In this document: piece by piece, positions 40,768 through 51,697 of the stretch
Position numbering within the stretch: position 1 is the stretch's first letter
Layout: every line of letters starts with the position of its first letter
Assembly: GCF_003594935.2 (NCBI RefSeq)
Contig: NZ_CP043342.1
Span: 1,860,001-1,924,000 of the forward strand
DNA: 64,000 nucleotides
Reading direction: 5' to 3'
Origin: Enterobacter huaxiensis
Lineage (GTDB): Bacteria; Pseudomonadota; Gammaproteobacteria; Enterobacterales; Enterobacteriaceae
Made by a program: the position numbers and the translations under genes
Notes under the pieces: model-generated
Told to the model about the DNA's origin: nothing
Database searches by the model: none
Seen by the model: the letters and a program-made list of their open reading frames with translations, nothing else

Positions 40768-43127
40768 AACCGGCGATGATAATCCTGCTCTGCGTCAGTA
40801 CCAGCACCTGGGCCGAGCCCGGCGATGACAGCCTGCCGCCGCCCCCGGAGGCCCGGTCGGTGAACGATGAGGCGATTTTCCAGCTCGCCCTCGTGCTGAA
40901 CCACTATGATACTGGTCTCGTGGTGCCGGTGACGCAACGCAGCGGCGCTTACTTTATCTCCAGCGCCGATCTTCTTCGCGCCGGGCTGCCGCCTGAGCGC
41001 GTGCCGAACGGAGAGGTCAATCTGTCCACGCTTGCGCAGGTGCGCGTGGAGTATGACAGCGCCGCACAGCGCCTGCTGATGACCGTGCCCCGCGACTGGG
41101 TTTCATCCCGCGTCACCTCCTTCAGCGGACAGACGGCGCAGAGCAAACCCCACTATGGCCGCGGGGCGCTGCTCAATTACGATTTTTATACCAACCGTAC
41201 CGAGCACGCTGGCGGGCAGGCGTCGCTCTGGCATGAGTTCCGCTATTTCAACGACAACGGCTCGTTTTCCTCTACCGGCTATGCCCGAGAAAACTTCAGC
41301 GGCAGCAGCGGGCAGCAGGAAGGCTATGTGCGCTATGACACTACCCTGCTGATGACGAATGAAGATGACGCCACCACCTGGACCGCCGGTGACGTTATCA
41401 GCGATGCCCTGAGCTGGAGCAGCAGCGTGCGTATGGGCGGGATTAGCTACGGCCGTGATTTTTCCCTGCGCCCGGATCTGGTGACCTGGCCGCTGCCGGC
41501 GTTCTCGGGTGAAGCGGCGGTGCCGACGTCTGTCGATCTCTTTATCAACGGCTACCGTTCGGGTTCCACACAGCTTCAGCCCGGCCCCTTCACGCTTACC
41601 AATCTGCCCTACATCAACGGCGCCGGGGACGCGGTGCTGGTCACCACCGATGCCCTGGGACGCCAGGTGAGCACGACGCTGCCGTTCTATGTCACCAGCG
41701 ATTTGCTCAAGCAAGGATTGAGCGACGGCGCCGTCACCCTGGGGAGCCTGCGGCGCAACTATGGTATTAAGAATTTCGACTATGGCCCGGCGGCAGGCAG
41801 CGGATCGTATCGGTATGGCCTGACGGACTGGCTAACGCTTGAAGGCCACGCTGAGGGTGCGGAAGAGCTGGCCCTCGGCGGCGCGGGAACGGTGGTGAAG
41901 CTTGGCCGCTTTGGCGTCGTGAACTCCTCTTACAGCCACAGCCGAATGCGCGGCGACGACGGCGGGCAAATCAACTGGGGATACCAGTACAGCACCAGTG
42001 AATTCAGCCTCGCGACCCAGCATACCCGGCGCAACCGCGACTTTGGCAACCTGGCGCTGTACGACCAGCCGACGGTGTACGATGAAAACGACAGGCCTAT
42101 TGCCAGCTTTAGCCGCAATACCGATCAGTACTCTCTGACCTTCAACCTCGGACAGTACGGCAGCATCGGCGCGGCCTGGATTGGCGTCGAAAGCTTCGAC
42201 AGCCAGAAAACGGAGCTGCTTAACCTCTCCTGGAGCCGCAACCTGTGGGGCTCCAGCAGCATTTACCTGGCGGCCAGCCGTGACCAGCAGCGGGGCGACT
42301 GGACGGTCGCGATGTCGCTGCAGGTGCCGCTGGGGGAACGTGACAGTGCCGCCGTCACCTTTGAAAACACCCCGGATGCAGGCAGCACGCAGCGCATCAA
42401 CTATAACCACTCGATGCCGTCCGACGGTGGCCTGAGCTGGAACATGGCGTGGGCGAACCAGTCGCAGCGCAAAAACTACCAGCAGGGCACGCTGGGCTGG
42501 CGCAACAGCAATATTGAACTGCAGGGCGGCGGGTACGGCGAGCAGGACATGATGACGTGGTGGGGCGAGGCGATGGGCTCAATTGTGCTGATGGACGGCG
42601 AACTGTTCGCGGCGAATAAAATCAACGACGCGTTTGTGGTGATCAGCACCGACGGTCACCCGGACGTGCCCGTCAGCTACGAAAACCAGCCCGTCGGTAA
42701 AACCAATCGTAACGGCTATCTGCTGGTGAGCGGCGTGTCGGCCTATTATCCGGCAAGCTACAGCATTAATACCCTGAATCTGCCTGCCGATACCCGGCTG
42801 AAGGAGACGGAGCGGCGCGTGGCGATCCGCCGCAACAGCGGTTATCTGGTGGATTTTCCGATGGAGCAGGAGCGGGTGGCCAGCGTGATCCTCCATGATG
42901 CGCAGGGGCAGGCGATCCCGGTAGGAAGCCAGGTGAGGCGCGCCTCGCAGAGCACCGCCGTGGTGGGCTATGACGGTATTGCCTGGCTGGAAAATCTCAG
43001 CGATGTGAATCTACTGGACGTGACGACGCCCGCGGGAAAACGCTGCACGGCGTCGCTGACCATTGGCGCAAACCCGGAGCATAAGCTGCAAACCTACGGC
43101 CCGCTGACCTGCCGGGGGGGACGGTGA
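40743..43127 (+). CDS. Csu-type outer-membrane usher
   Basis: 794 residues: signal peptide (about 24), N-terminal chaperone-binding domain, a 24-strand beta barrel with a plug domain (PTSVDLFINGYRSGSTQLQPG marks the usher core), and C-terminal domains (PVGKTNRNGYLLVSGVSAYY). This is the CsuD type, at the low end of the usher size range. The C-terminal Cys pair (KRCTAS, PLTCRG) is typical. Its stop overlaps the adhesin start. Confidence 0.9.
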   Translation: MAVDPRQLKPAMIILLCVSTSTWAEPGDDSLPPPPEARSVNDEAIFQLALVLNHYDTGLVVPVTQRSGAYFISSADLLRAGLPPERVPNGEVNLSTLAQVRVEYDSAAQRLLMTVPRDWVSSRVTSFSGQTAQSKPHYGRGALLNYDFYTNRTEHAGGQASLWHEFRYFNDNGSFSSTGYARENFSGSSGQQEGYVRYDTTLLMTNEDDATTWTAGDVISDALSWSSSVRMGGISYGRDFSLRPDLVTWPLPAFSGEAAVPTSVDLFINGYRSGSTQLQPGPFTLTNLPYINGAGDAVLVTTDALGRQVSTTLPFYVTSDLLKQGLSDGAVTLGSLRRNYGIKNFDYGPAAGSGSYRYGLTDWLTLEGHAEGAEELALGGAGTVVKLGRFGVVNSSYSHSRMRGDDGGQINWGYQYSTSEFSLATQHTRRNRDFGNLALYDQPTVYDENDRPIASFSRNTDQYSLTFNLGQYGSIGAAWIGVESFDSQKTELLNLSWSRNLWGSSSIYLAASRDQQRGDWTVAMSLQVPLGERDSAAVTFENTPDAGSTQRINYNHSMPSDGGLSWNMAWANQSQRKNYQQGTLGWRNSNIELQGGGYGEQDMMTWWGEAMGSIVLMDGELFAANKINDAFVVISTDGHPDVPVSYENQPVGKTNRNGYLLVSGVSAYYPASYSINTLNLPADTRLKETERRVAIRRNSGYLVDFPMEQERVASVILHDAQGQAIPVGSQVRRASQSTAVVGYDGIAWLENLSDVNLLDVTTPAGKRCTASLTIGANPEHKLQTYGPLTCRGGR

Positions 43128-44089
43128 AACGTCTGCTGCTGATGCTCCTGCTGCTGTTCTCCGGCGGCAGCTGGGCGGCCTGTAACGTGAGTACGGTGAA
43201 TGCCTCGTTTGGCAGCGTCACCTCGTTCGCGCTCAGCGGCACCGGGGAGGTGGCAACCACCGGCACGCTGGTTGTGGCCTGCGATGCGATTTTGAACCTG
43301 CTCACCAGCGATTCGGTGACGCTTAACTTCATCTCGGCGTCGGTTTCAGCCAACGGTCGGGCGACCATGAAGCGTACCGACAACGCAACCATCACCGACG
43401 TAGTCCCGATCCGCCTGTGCGGGCAGTCTGGCTGCGCGAGCAGTAGCGAAGTGCAGACCACGAAAAGCTATACCTGGGGCGGCAGCACGCTGTTAAATCT
43501 GATTGGCGGCAAACAATATAATATTCCACTCTATTTCCGCACCGTTGCAGGCCAGAATGTCACGGCGGGGCCGTATCAGGTGACGCTCAACTTTAGCATC
43601 ACCTACAGCGTCTGCTCCACAGGGGTGCTCAACCTCTGCCTGTCAGGGCAACAAACCGGAACCACCAACACCAGCATTACGGTGGACATGAACGTCACCA
43701 ACGACTGCAGCGCGATGACCACGCCTGACGTGAACTTCAACAGCGCGCCGCTGGTGCAAAATTTCCCCACCGTGTCACAGGCTATCGCCGTCACCTGCAC
43801 CAAGGGCAGCACCTACACCATCGGTATTAACAATGGTGCCAACGCGCTAAACAACGTACGTCGTATGGTTAGCGGCACCAACTATATGAGTTACGACATC
43901 TATAAAGAAGCAAGCGGTAACCGCTGGGGCGGCAGCGGTACCGAACGCTGGGCCAGTTCGGCCTCGTCGCAGCTGAGCGCCGACGGTTTACTGCGTACCT
44001 ATAACTACACCGCCAAAGTCCTCACCAGCCAGGCAACGCCCCCCGCCGGAACCTATACCGACACGCTGATCGTCGACGTCACGTTCTGA
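43124..44089 (+). CDS. Csu-type tip subunit / adhesin with two SCPU domains
   Basis: 321 residues from GTG 43124, overlapping the usher by four bases (GTGA). After a signal peptide of about 18 residues come two domains: a first with its own Cys pattern (residues about 20-160) and a C-terminal SCPU-like pilin domain (about 165-321, ending [11 protein letters not shown]). The two-domain build matches CsuE, whose N-terminal domain is the adhesive tip. The finger-loop sequences that define binding cannot be judged by eye. Confidence 0.85.
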   Translation: MKRLLLMLLLLFSGGSWAACNVSTVNASFGSVTSFALSGTGEVATTGTLVVACDAILNLLTSDSVTLNFISASVSANGRATMKRTDNATITDVVPIRLCGQSGCASSSEVQTTKSYTWGGSTLLNLIGGKQYNIPLYFRTVAGQNVTAGPYQVTLNFSITYSVCSTGVLNLCLSGQQTGTTNTSITVDMNVTNDCSAMTTPDVNFNSAPLVQNFPTVSQAIAVTCTKGSTYTIGINNGANALNNVRRMVSGTNYMSYDIYKEASGNRWGGSGTERWASSASSQLSADGLLRTYNYTAKVLTSQATPPAGTYTDTLIVDVTF

Positions 44090-44114
44090 CCCACGCTTTT
44101 CCCTTTCGCAAATG

Positions 44115-44141
44115 TAAAGTTCCTGTGGCCTGTGCCGATAA
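44115..44141 (+). promoter_or_regulatory. Sigma-28 (FliA) promoter of tar
   Basis: TAAAGTTC (44115-44122), exactly 11 bases, GCCGATAA (44134-44141): 15 of 16 positions of the enterobacterial sigma-28 consensus. The leader would be about 25 bases. Its presence means the inserted pilus operon need not affect receptor expression. Confidence 0.95.
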
Positions 44142-44172
44142 CACCGTTAATAAATCTATGAGAAGGTGTTGT

Positions 44173-45840
44173 ATGTTGAACCGTATCCGCGTTGTCACAA
44201 TGCTCATGATGGTGCTGGTCATTTTCGCACTTCTTCAGCTTATTTCCGGTGGCCTCTTTTTCTCGTCGTTAAAACAAAACCAGGACAGCTTCGCGGCCTC
44301 GAACGACCTGCGCGTGCAGCAGAGTGAACTCACCACAACGTGGGATCTGATGCTGCAAACGCGCATCAACCTGAGCCGCTCCTCCGCCCGCATGATGATG
44401 GATCCGAACAATCAGCAGAGCAGTGCGAAAACGGATCTGCTGAAAAACGCGCGCGCGACGCTTGCGGACGCGGCAAAACATTACGACGCCTTCAAAAAGA
44501 TTGCCCCGCAGCCTGCAATGGAGCAGGCGAGCGCCAGCATCGATGAAAAATTCAACGCCTACTTTGCAGGCCTGACGGAGCTTATTCAGTTCCTTGAAGG
44601 CGGCAACATGGATGCCTATTTCGCACAGCCGACGCAGGGTATGCAAAACGCGCTCGGCGCGGCGCTGGGCGAGTACGCCAGGGCCAGCAGCGATTTGTAC
44701 CATTCGGCCTTTACGGAAAGCCAGAACGACTACCGCTTTGCCAAATGGCAGATGGCGATCCTCGCGCTGGCGCTGGTCATCGTGCTGATGGCCGTGTGGT
44801 ACGGCATTCGCCATATCCTTCTTAACCCGCTTGGGCGCGTTATTGCGCACATCCGCGATATCGCCAGCGGCGACCTCACCAAAACGCTGACGGTTTCCGG
44901 GCGTAATGAGATCACCGAGCTGGCAAACAGCGTGGACCATATGCAGCGCTCGCTGATGGATACCGTCACCAACGTGCGCAACGGCTCGGATGCGATTTAC
45001 ACCGGCACCAGCGAAATCGCGATGGGTAACAACGATCTCTCGTCCCGCACCGAACAGCAGGCTTCTGCGCTGGAGGAGACTGCCGCCAGCATGGAACAGC
45101 TGACCGCCACCGTGAAGCAAAACGCCGATAACGCCCGTCAGGCGTCGAAGCTGGCTGAAAGCGCCTCTGAGACGGCGCAGCGCGGGGGACGCGTGGTGGA
45201 CGGGGTGGTCAAAACCATGCACGACATTGCCGACAGCTCGAAGAAAATTGCCGACATTATCAGCGTCATCGACGGCATCGCCTTCCAGACCAATATCCTG
45301 GCGCTCAACGCCGCCGTTGAAGCGGCGCGTGCCGGTGAACAGGGGCGTGGGTTTGCCGTGGTGGCCGGTGAAGTGCGTAACCTGGCGAGCCGCAGCGCCA
45401 ATGCGGCGAAAGAGATCAAAGCCCTGATTGAAGACTCCGTTTCACGCGTGGATACCGGCTCGGTGCTGGTGGAAAGTGCGGGTGAAACCATGAATGACAT
45501 CGTGAATGCCGTCACGCGCGTGACGGACATCATGGGTGAAATCGCTTCTGCATCGGATGAGCAGAGTCGTGGTATTGACCAGGTCGCCCTGGCGGTATCG
45601 GAAATGGATCGTGTGACGCAGCAAAACGCCGCGCTGGTGCAGGAGTCCGCCGCGGCGGCCGCTGCGCTGGAGGACCAGGCGAGCCGTCTGAAGATGGCCG
45701 TCTCGGCGTTTCGTCTTACTTCCAAACCTACAAATACGGTCAGCTCGCGTGCCTCGTACGCTGAGACAATCGCCGCGCCTGGGGCATCACGCACGCGCGC
45801 AGCGGTGACCGGACAAGATGAAAACTGGGAAACATTTTGA
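44173..45840 (+). CDS. tar: Methyl-accepting chemotaxis protein Tar (aspartate receptor)
   Basis: Inner-membrane chemoreceptor, 555 residues from ATG 44173 ([11 protein letters not shown]); an upstream in-frame ATG lies at 44125, between the -10 and -35 of the sigma-28 promoter. Two membrane helices flank a periplasmic four-helix domain carrying the aspartate-binding residues R64, R69, R73 and T154. HAMP, methylation helices and the hairpin tip ([20 protein letters not shown]) follow. It ends in NWETF, the CheR/CheB docking pentapeptide. High-abundance receptor. Confidence 0.96.
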   Translation: MLNRIRVVTMLMMVLVIFALLQLISGGLFFSSLKQNQDSFAASNDLRVQQSELTTTWDLMLQTRINLSRSSARMMMDPNNQQSSAKTDLLKNARATLADAAKHYDAFKKIAPQPAMEQASASIDEKFNAYFAGLTELIQFLEGGNMDAYFAQPTQGMQNALGAALGEYARASSDLYHSAFTESQNDYRFAKWQMAILALALVIVLMAVWYGIRHILLNPLGRVIAHIRDIASGDLTKTLTVSGRNEITELANSVDHMQRSLMDTVTNVRNGSDAIYTGTSEIAMGNNDLSSRTEQQASALEETAASMEQLTATVKQNADNARQASKLAESASETAQRGGRVVDGVVKTMHDIADSSKKIADIISVIDGIAFQTNILALNAAVEAARAGEQGRGFAVVAGEVRNLASRSANAAKEIKALIEDSVSRVDTGSVLVESAGETMNDIVNAVTRVTDIMGEIASASDEQSRGIDQVALAVSEMDRVTQQNAALVQESAAAAAALEDQASRLKMAVSAFRLTSKPTNTVSSRASYAETIAAPGASRTRAAVTGQDENWETF

Positions 45841-45884
45841 CTGATATTTAAACCGCGGCTGCTTGCCGCTTATTGGGAGCGTGG

Positions 45885-47486
45885 ATGTTAAATCGTATTC
45901 GTATCTCGACCACACTGTTTTTGATTCTGATCCTGTGTGGTGTGTTGCAGGTTGGCAGTAACGGGTTGTCTTTTTGGGCGTTTCGCGATGGCTATCAGAA
46001 TTTGCAGGAAGTCGAGACGAGTAATCAACAGCGCTCCGCACTGGCACAGACGCGTGCCGTGCTGTTGCAGGCAAGCACCGCGCTGAACAAAGCAGGAACG
46101 CTGACCGCGCTGAGCTATCCGCCGGATGATATCAAAGCGTTAATGGCGGTGGCGCGCGGCAGCCTGAAGCAGGCCGACGCGCAGTTTAAAGCCTTTATCT
46201 CGCAGGACGCGGTGAGTGAGAAAGGAAAGGCGCTGAAGGTCGCCATGAAGAAAAACTTCGACGTGTGGTACAGCGATCTGGATCACCAGGCCACCTGGCT
46301 TGAGAACAACCAGCTCTCTGACTTCCTGACCGCGCCGGTACAAGACTCTCAGGCGGCGTTCGATGGCAGCTTTAACGCCTGGCAGCAGGATATTAATCAG
46401 TTCGTTGAACGTGCAGGGGCGGACAGCCGAACCAGCTACCACATGTCCGGGGTGATTTTTGCCACGATGGTGATCCTGGCGGCGCTGCTCACGGGCGGGG
46501 CACTGTTCTGGTCGCGCAGGATGATTGTGCAGCCGCTGGCCATCATCAGCAGCCACTTCGACAGCATTGCGAAGGGCAACCTGGCGCGTCCGGTGGCGGT
46601 GTACGGCAAGAACGAAATTTCGGCGATTTTTGCCAGCCTGAAGGCAATGCAGGGATCGCTGCGGGAAACGGTGACCGACGTGCGCCAGGGCAGCTACGCC
46701 ATGCACACCGGGATTTCGGAGATTGCGGCGGGCAATAACGATCTCTCATCGCGAACCGAGCAGCAGGCGGCCTCGCTGGCGCAGACGGCGGCCAGCATGG
46801 AGCAGCTGACGGCGACGGTGAGCCAGAACGCCGACAACGCGCGCCAGGCGTCGGACCTGTCAAAGCAGGCCGCCCTGACGGCGAAGAAAGGGGGCGATCA
46901 GGCTTCCCACGTTGCCAGCACCATGCAGGACATTGCCGCCAGCTCACAGAAAATTGGCGACATTATTAGCGTGATTGACGGCATAGCGTTCCAGACCAAC
47001 ATTCTGGCACTCAACGCCGCCGTCGAAGCGGCGCGAGCAGGCGAGCAGGGGCGTGGTTTTGCGGTTGTGGCGGGGGAGGTGCGTAACCTGGCGAGCCGCA
47101 GCGCTAACGCAGCGAAAGAGATTAAAGGGCTGATTGAAGAGTCGGTTTCCCGCGTCCAGCAGGGATCTGCCCTGGTGGATACGGCGGCAAAAACCATGAC
47201 CGAGATCGTGACGTCAGTGACGCGCGTTAACGACATCATGGGCGAAATCGCCTCGGCGTCCGATGAACAGCGCCGTGGGATCGAGCAGGTGGCTCAGGCG
47301 GTCAGCCAGATGGATCAGGTGACGCAGCAGAATGCCTCGCTCGTGGAAGAAGCGGCGGCGGCAACCGATCAGCTGGCAAACCAGGCTGACCATCTCACCG
47401 GGCTGGTGGCGGTGTTTAATGTCAAAGAGCACGTTGAAGCAGTAACAGAAGTCGGGCGGTCGCAGGCCGTGCCAGTTGTATCCTGA
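45885..47486 (+). CDS. tap: Methyl-accepting chemotaxis protein Tap (dipeptide receptor)
   Basis: 533 residues, the exact E. coli Tap length, from ATG 45885 ([19 protein letters not shown]). The ligand domain keeps the Tap-specific stretch [20 protein letters not shown]. In E. coli it senses dipeptides through DppA. HAMP and signalling domains are intact. It ends in APVVS-like PVVS and lacks the NWETF tail, as in E. coli, so it is a low-abundance receptor dependent on Tar for adaptation. 44 bases after tar. Confidence 0.95.
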   Translation: MLNRIRISTTLFLILILCGVLQVGSNGLSFWAFRDGYQNLQEVETSNQQRSALAQTRAVLLQASTALNKAGTLTALSYPPDDIKALMAVARGSLKQADAQFKAFISQDAVSEKGKALKVAMKKNFDVWYSDLDHQATWLENNQLSDFLTAPVQDSQAAFDGSFNAWQQDINQFVERAGADSRTSYHMSGVIFATMVILAALLTGGALFWSRRMIVQPLAIISSHFDSIAKGNLARPVAVYGKNEISAIFASLKAMQGSLRETVTDVRQGSYAMHTGISEIAAGNNDLSSRTEQQAASLAQTAASMEQLTATVSQNADNARQASDLSKQAALTAKKGGDQASHVASTMQDIAASSQKIGDIISVIDGIAFQTNILALNAAVEAARAGEQGRGFAVVAGEVRNLASRSANAAKEIKGLIEESVSRVQQGSALVDTAAKTMTEIVTSVTRVNDIMGEIASASDEQRRGIEQVAQAVSQMDQVTQQNASLVEEAAAATDQLANQADHLTGLVAVFNVKEHVEAVTEVGRSQAVPVVS

Positions 47487-47505
47487 ATGTGATTAAGAAG
47501 GCGCT

Positions 47506-48371
47506 ATGACATCACCCACGCCCACAGGGCAAACGTCATTATTGTTACAGATGACACAGCGCCTCGCGCTGTCCGACGCGCATTTTCGTCGGATATGTCA
47601 GTTAATCTACCAGCGTGCGGGGATCGTGCTTGCGGATCATAAGCGAGACATGGTCTACAACCGTCTGGTGCGTCGCTTGCGCACGCTGGGGCTGGATGAT
47701 TTTGGCCGCTATCTGAGCATGCTCGAAGCGAACCAGAACAGCGCCGAATGGCAGGCTTTTATCAACTCATTGACCACTAACCTGACGGCCTTTTTCCGTG
47801 AGGCGCACCACTTCCCGGTACTGGCGGATCACGCGCGCCGCCGCACCGGGGGGGAGTATCGCGTCTGGAGCGCGGCGGCTTCAACCGGGGAGGAGCCGTA
47901 CTCGCTGGCGATTACCCTCGCCGACACGCTGGGGATGACGCCGGGCCGCTGGAAAGTGTACGCCAGCGATATCGACACCGAGGTGCTGGAAAAAGCCCGC
48001 AACGGCGTTTACCGCCAGGACGAGCTAAAAACGCTGTCGCCTCAGCAGCTTCAGCGCTATTTCATGCGCGGAACAGGGCCACATGAAGGGCTGGTGCGCG
48101 TACGCCAGGAGCTGGCGAACTGCGTTGAATTCGCCCCGGTCAACCTGCTGGACAAGCAGTACAACGTGCCTGGGCCATTTGACGCGATCTTTTGTCGTAA
48201 CGTGATGATCTATTTTGATAAAACGACGCAACAGGACATCCTGCGTCGCTTTGTTCCGTTGCTCAAGCCTGACGGTTTACTGTTTGCCGGGCACTCGGAA
48301 AACTTCAGCAACCTCGCGCGTGAGTTTAGCCTGCGTGGGCAAACGGTTTATGCGCTGAGTAAGGAAAAAGC

Positions 48372-48375
<4 letters not shown>
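47506..48375 (+). CDS. cheR: Chemotaxis protein methyltransferase CheR
   Basis: 289 residues (E. coli 286). SAM-dependent methyltransferase that methylates receptor glutamates. N-terminal helical domain, then the Rossmann fold with [17 protein letters not shown] (about 119-135) and the SAM Asp in [10 protein letters not shown]. Its beta-subdomain binds the NWETF tail of Tar. Overlaps cheB by ATGA. Confidence 0.96.
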
Positions 48376-49827
<1,452 letters not shown>

Positions 49828-49837
49828 GGTGATGGAT

Positions 49838-50482
49838 ATGTTGCAACCTGCTATGAAACCCGTTGAAGAACATTCACCCAGCGACATTATTGCCCGCATT
49901 GGCAGCCTGACGCGCATGCTGCGTGACAGCCTGCGCGAGCTGGGGCTGGACCAGGCCATCGCCGAAGCAGCGGAAGCAATTCCGGATGCGCGTGACCGTC
50001 TGGACTACGTTGTGCAGATGACCGCACAGGCGGCCGAGCGCGCGCTAAACAGCGTTGAAGCCTCACAGCCGCACCAGGATGCGATGGAGAAGGGCGCGAA
50101 AGCGCTGACCACGCGCTGGGATGAGTGGTTTGAAAACCCTATCGAGCTGGCCGATGCGCGCGAGCTGGTAACCGATACCCGCCAGTTCCTGGGCGATGTA
50201 CCGGGCCACACCAGCTTCACCAACGCCCAGCTGCTGGACATCATGATGGCGCAGGATTTCCAGGACCTGACCGGTCAGGTGATCAAACGCATGATGGATG
50301 TGATCCAGGAGATTGAGCGCCAGCTGCTGATGGTGCTGCTGGAAAACATCCCTGAACCGGCCGCCCGTCCAAAACGCGAGAACGAAAGCCTGCTCAATGG
50401 CCCACAGCTCGACGCCACCAAAGCGGGCGTTGTGGCAAGCCAGGATCAGGTGGACGACCTGCTGGACAGCCTTGGGTTCTGA
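49838..50482 (+). CDS. cheZ: CheY-P phosphatase CheZ
   Basis: 214 residues from ATG 49838, chosen because gaggt is 7 bases upstream and because it places the catalytic Q147 and D143 ([10 protein letters not shown]) at their E. coli numbers; GTG 49829 and ATG 49832 are possible alternatives. Long helical hairpin and C-terminal CheY-binding helix ([15 protein letters not shown]). Last gene of the receptor/che operon. Confidence 0.96.
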   Translation: MLQPAMKPVEEHSPSDIIARIGSLTRMLRDSLRELGLDQAIAEAAEAIPDARDRLDYVVQMTAQAAERALNSVEASQPHQDAMEKGAKALTTRWDEWFENPIELADARELVTDTRQFLGDVPGHTSFTNAQLLDIMMAQDFQDLTGQVIKRMMDVIQEIERQLLMVLLENIPEPAARPKRENESLLNGPQLDATKAGVVASQDQVDDLLDSLGF

Positions 50483-50492
50483 TTGTGCTGAT

Positions 50493-50522
50493 GACCCTCA
50501 GGTTGTGGTTTCAACCTGAGGG
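50493..50522. terminator. Terminator between cheZ and the convergent fimbrial operon
   Basis: A perfect 12-base stem, accctcaggttg (50493-50504) with caacctgagggt (50511-50522), loop tggttt. It lies 10 bases past cheZ and 8 before the end of the fimbrial adhesin gene, so it can stop both. Confidence 0.85.
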
Positions 50523-50530
50523 TATTTCCA

Positions 50531-51697
50531 TTAGCGAAGGTCCATTTTCACCGTGACGTTACCTTCGAAACGGCCCGGCACGGGGTGAGCGTCTGTGGTA
50601 CTCACCGGGACGGCCTGAATTTTGATGACGCCATTTCCCTGCTCGTCCATCGTCACCGGAAACGCATAGGTACCGTCCAACGCAACGTCCCGGCTGTTTT
50701 CATCGTACACCCGCACGCCGAGATCGTCTCTTTCAAGCAGCTTTGCAATATACGGCGTACTGCTATCCACCACGCCCTGATCGGCAGACAGCGTGAGTTT
50801 TATCCGGTCAGTATTTCCCACCGCGTTATCATCACAGTGGTAGGCAATATCCACGTTTTTGAGGGCATAACCTTGCGGTGGCTGCCCTTTACTGACGAAT
50901 TGCTTGCTGACGATACTGCCAAATTCAACCTCAATGGTGCTGCCCGCGTTAATCGTGCAGCTTAGCGGGGCCGATAGCGTGCCGCTAAACCAGATATCTG
51001 ATACGTGTTCCGCCTCTGCGGGATCGCAGCTTGCACCGGTACCAATATAGAGACAGGCATAGTTCTGGGCGACGATTGTCGGCGGGATCGCTTCCTCTCC
51101 CAAAATGGGTTTTTTAACGCGCAGCATGACCGCAATGACGTTCCAGCGGAAATTACGCTTTATCTCAGCGGCGCCCGTGGGTTTGGTCTCATTGCTGCAG
51201 ACGCTGGCATCGCCCTCGGTTTTCGCGAGTGAATTTTCTATCACGCTATTCATGCTACCCAGCGGGGTAGGGTATTCATTGACAGGCACGGGCGTCAGGG
51301 ATTTACCGTCCGGTGAGTTGACAGCATCGGCATAGGCTGTGATACCGGCGTCGATCTTATCGGTCAAATAGCCATAGCCGTTTGTACCTGCCGTAAGCGG
51401 ACTGCCCGCCAGGGTTTTTTCATAGATCATGCTCGATGAAAACAGGTTTCCCGGACACGTGCAGTTGGCCACCATGTCGGCACCGCTGCCGACCAGATGG
51501 TCGGGCACTTCATAATCATGATTGACGATGTTATCGCCTGACGTGAATTCGTGGTCGAATACGGTCGCGTAAGTTTGCGGGGCACCGAAGCAGTTATGCA
51601 GTATCGTGACGCCAGCCCAGCCTGGGCGGGCAGAGACCAGGCCCAGAGCGCAAATCAATGAGGCCGTCGTGGCGTGTTTCTTGAGTTTAATTAACAT
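50531..51697 (-). CDS. Fimbrial tip adhesin (two-domain, FimH-position)
   Basis: 388 residues from 51697 (MLIKLKKHATTASLICALG), with aggaac upstream; a further upstream ATG lies within the usher gene. Signal peptide of about 28 residues, then a lectin-position domain with several Cys (HNCFG, ANCTCPG, SVCSNE, NYACLY, ASCDP) and a C-terminal pilin domain (about 255-388, ending GNVTVKMDLR). Last gene of the operon and overlapping the usher end, the classical adhesin position. Ligand unknown; the N-terminal domain is not recognisable to me. Confidence 0.82.
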   Translation of the reverse strand: MLIKLKKHATTASLICALGLVSARPGWAGVTILHNCFGAPQTYATVFDHEFTSGDNIVNHDYEVPDHLVGSGADMVANCTCPGNLFSSSMIYEKTLAGSPLTAGTNGYGYLTDKIDAGITAYADAVNSPDGKSLTPVPVNEYPTPLGSMNSVIENSLAKTEGDASVCSNETKPTGAAEIKRNFRWNVIAVMLRVKKPILGEEAIPPTIVAQNYACLYIGTGASCDPAEAEHVSDIWFSGTLSAPLSCTINAGSTIEVEFGSIVSKQFVSKGQPPQGYALKNVDIAYHCDDNAVGNTDRIKLTLSADQGVVDSSTPYIAKLLERDDLGVRVYDENSRDVALDGTYAFPVTMDEQGNGVIKIQAVPVSTTDAHPVPGRFEGNVTVKMDLR

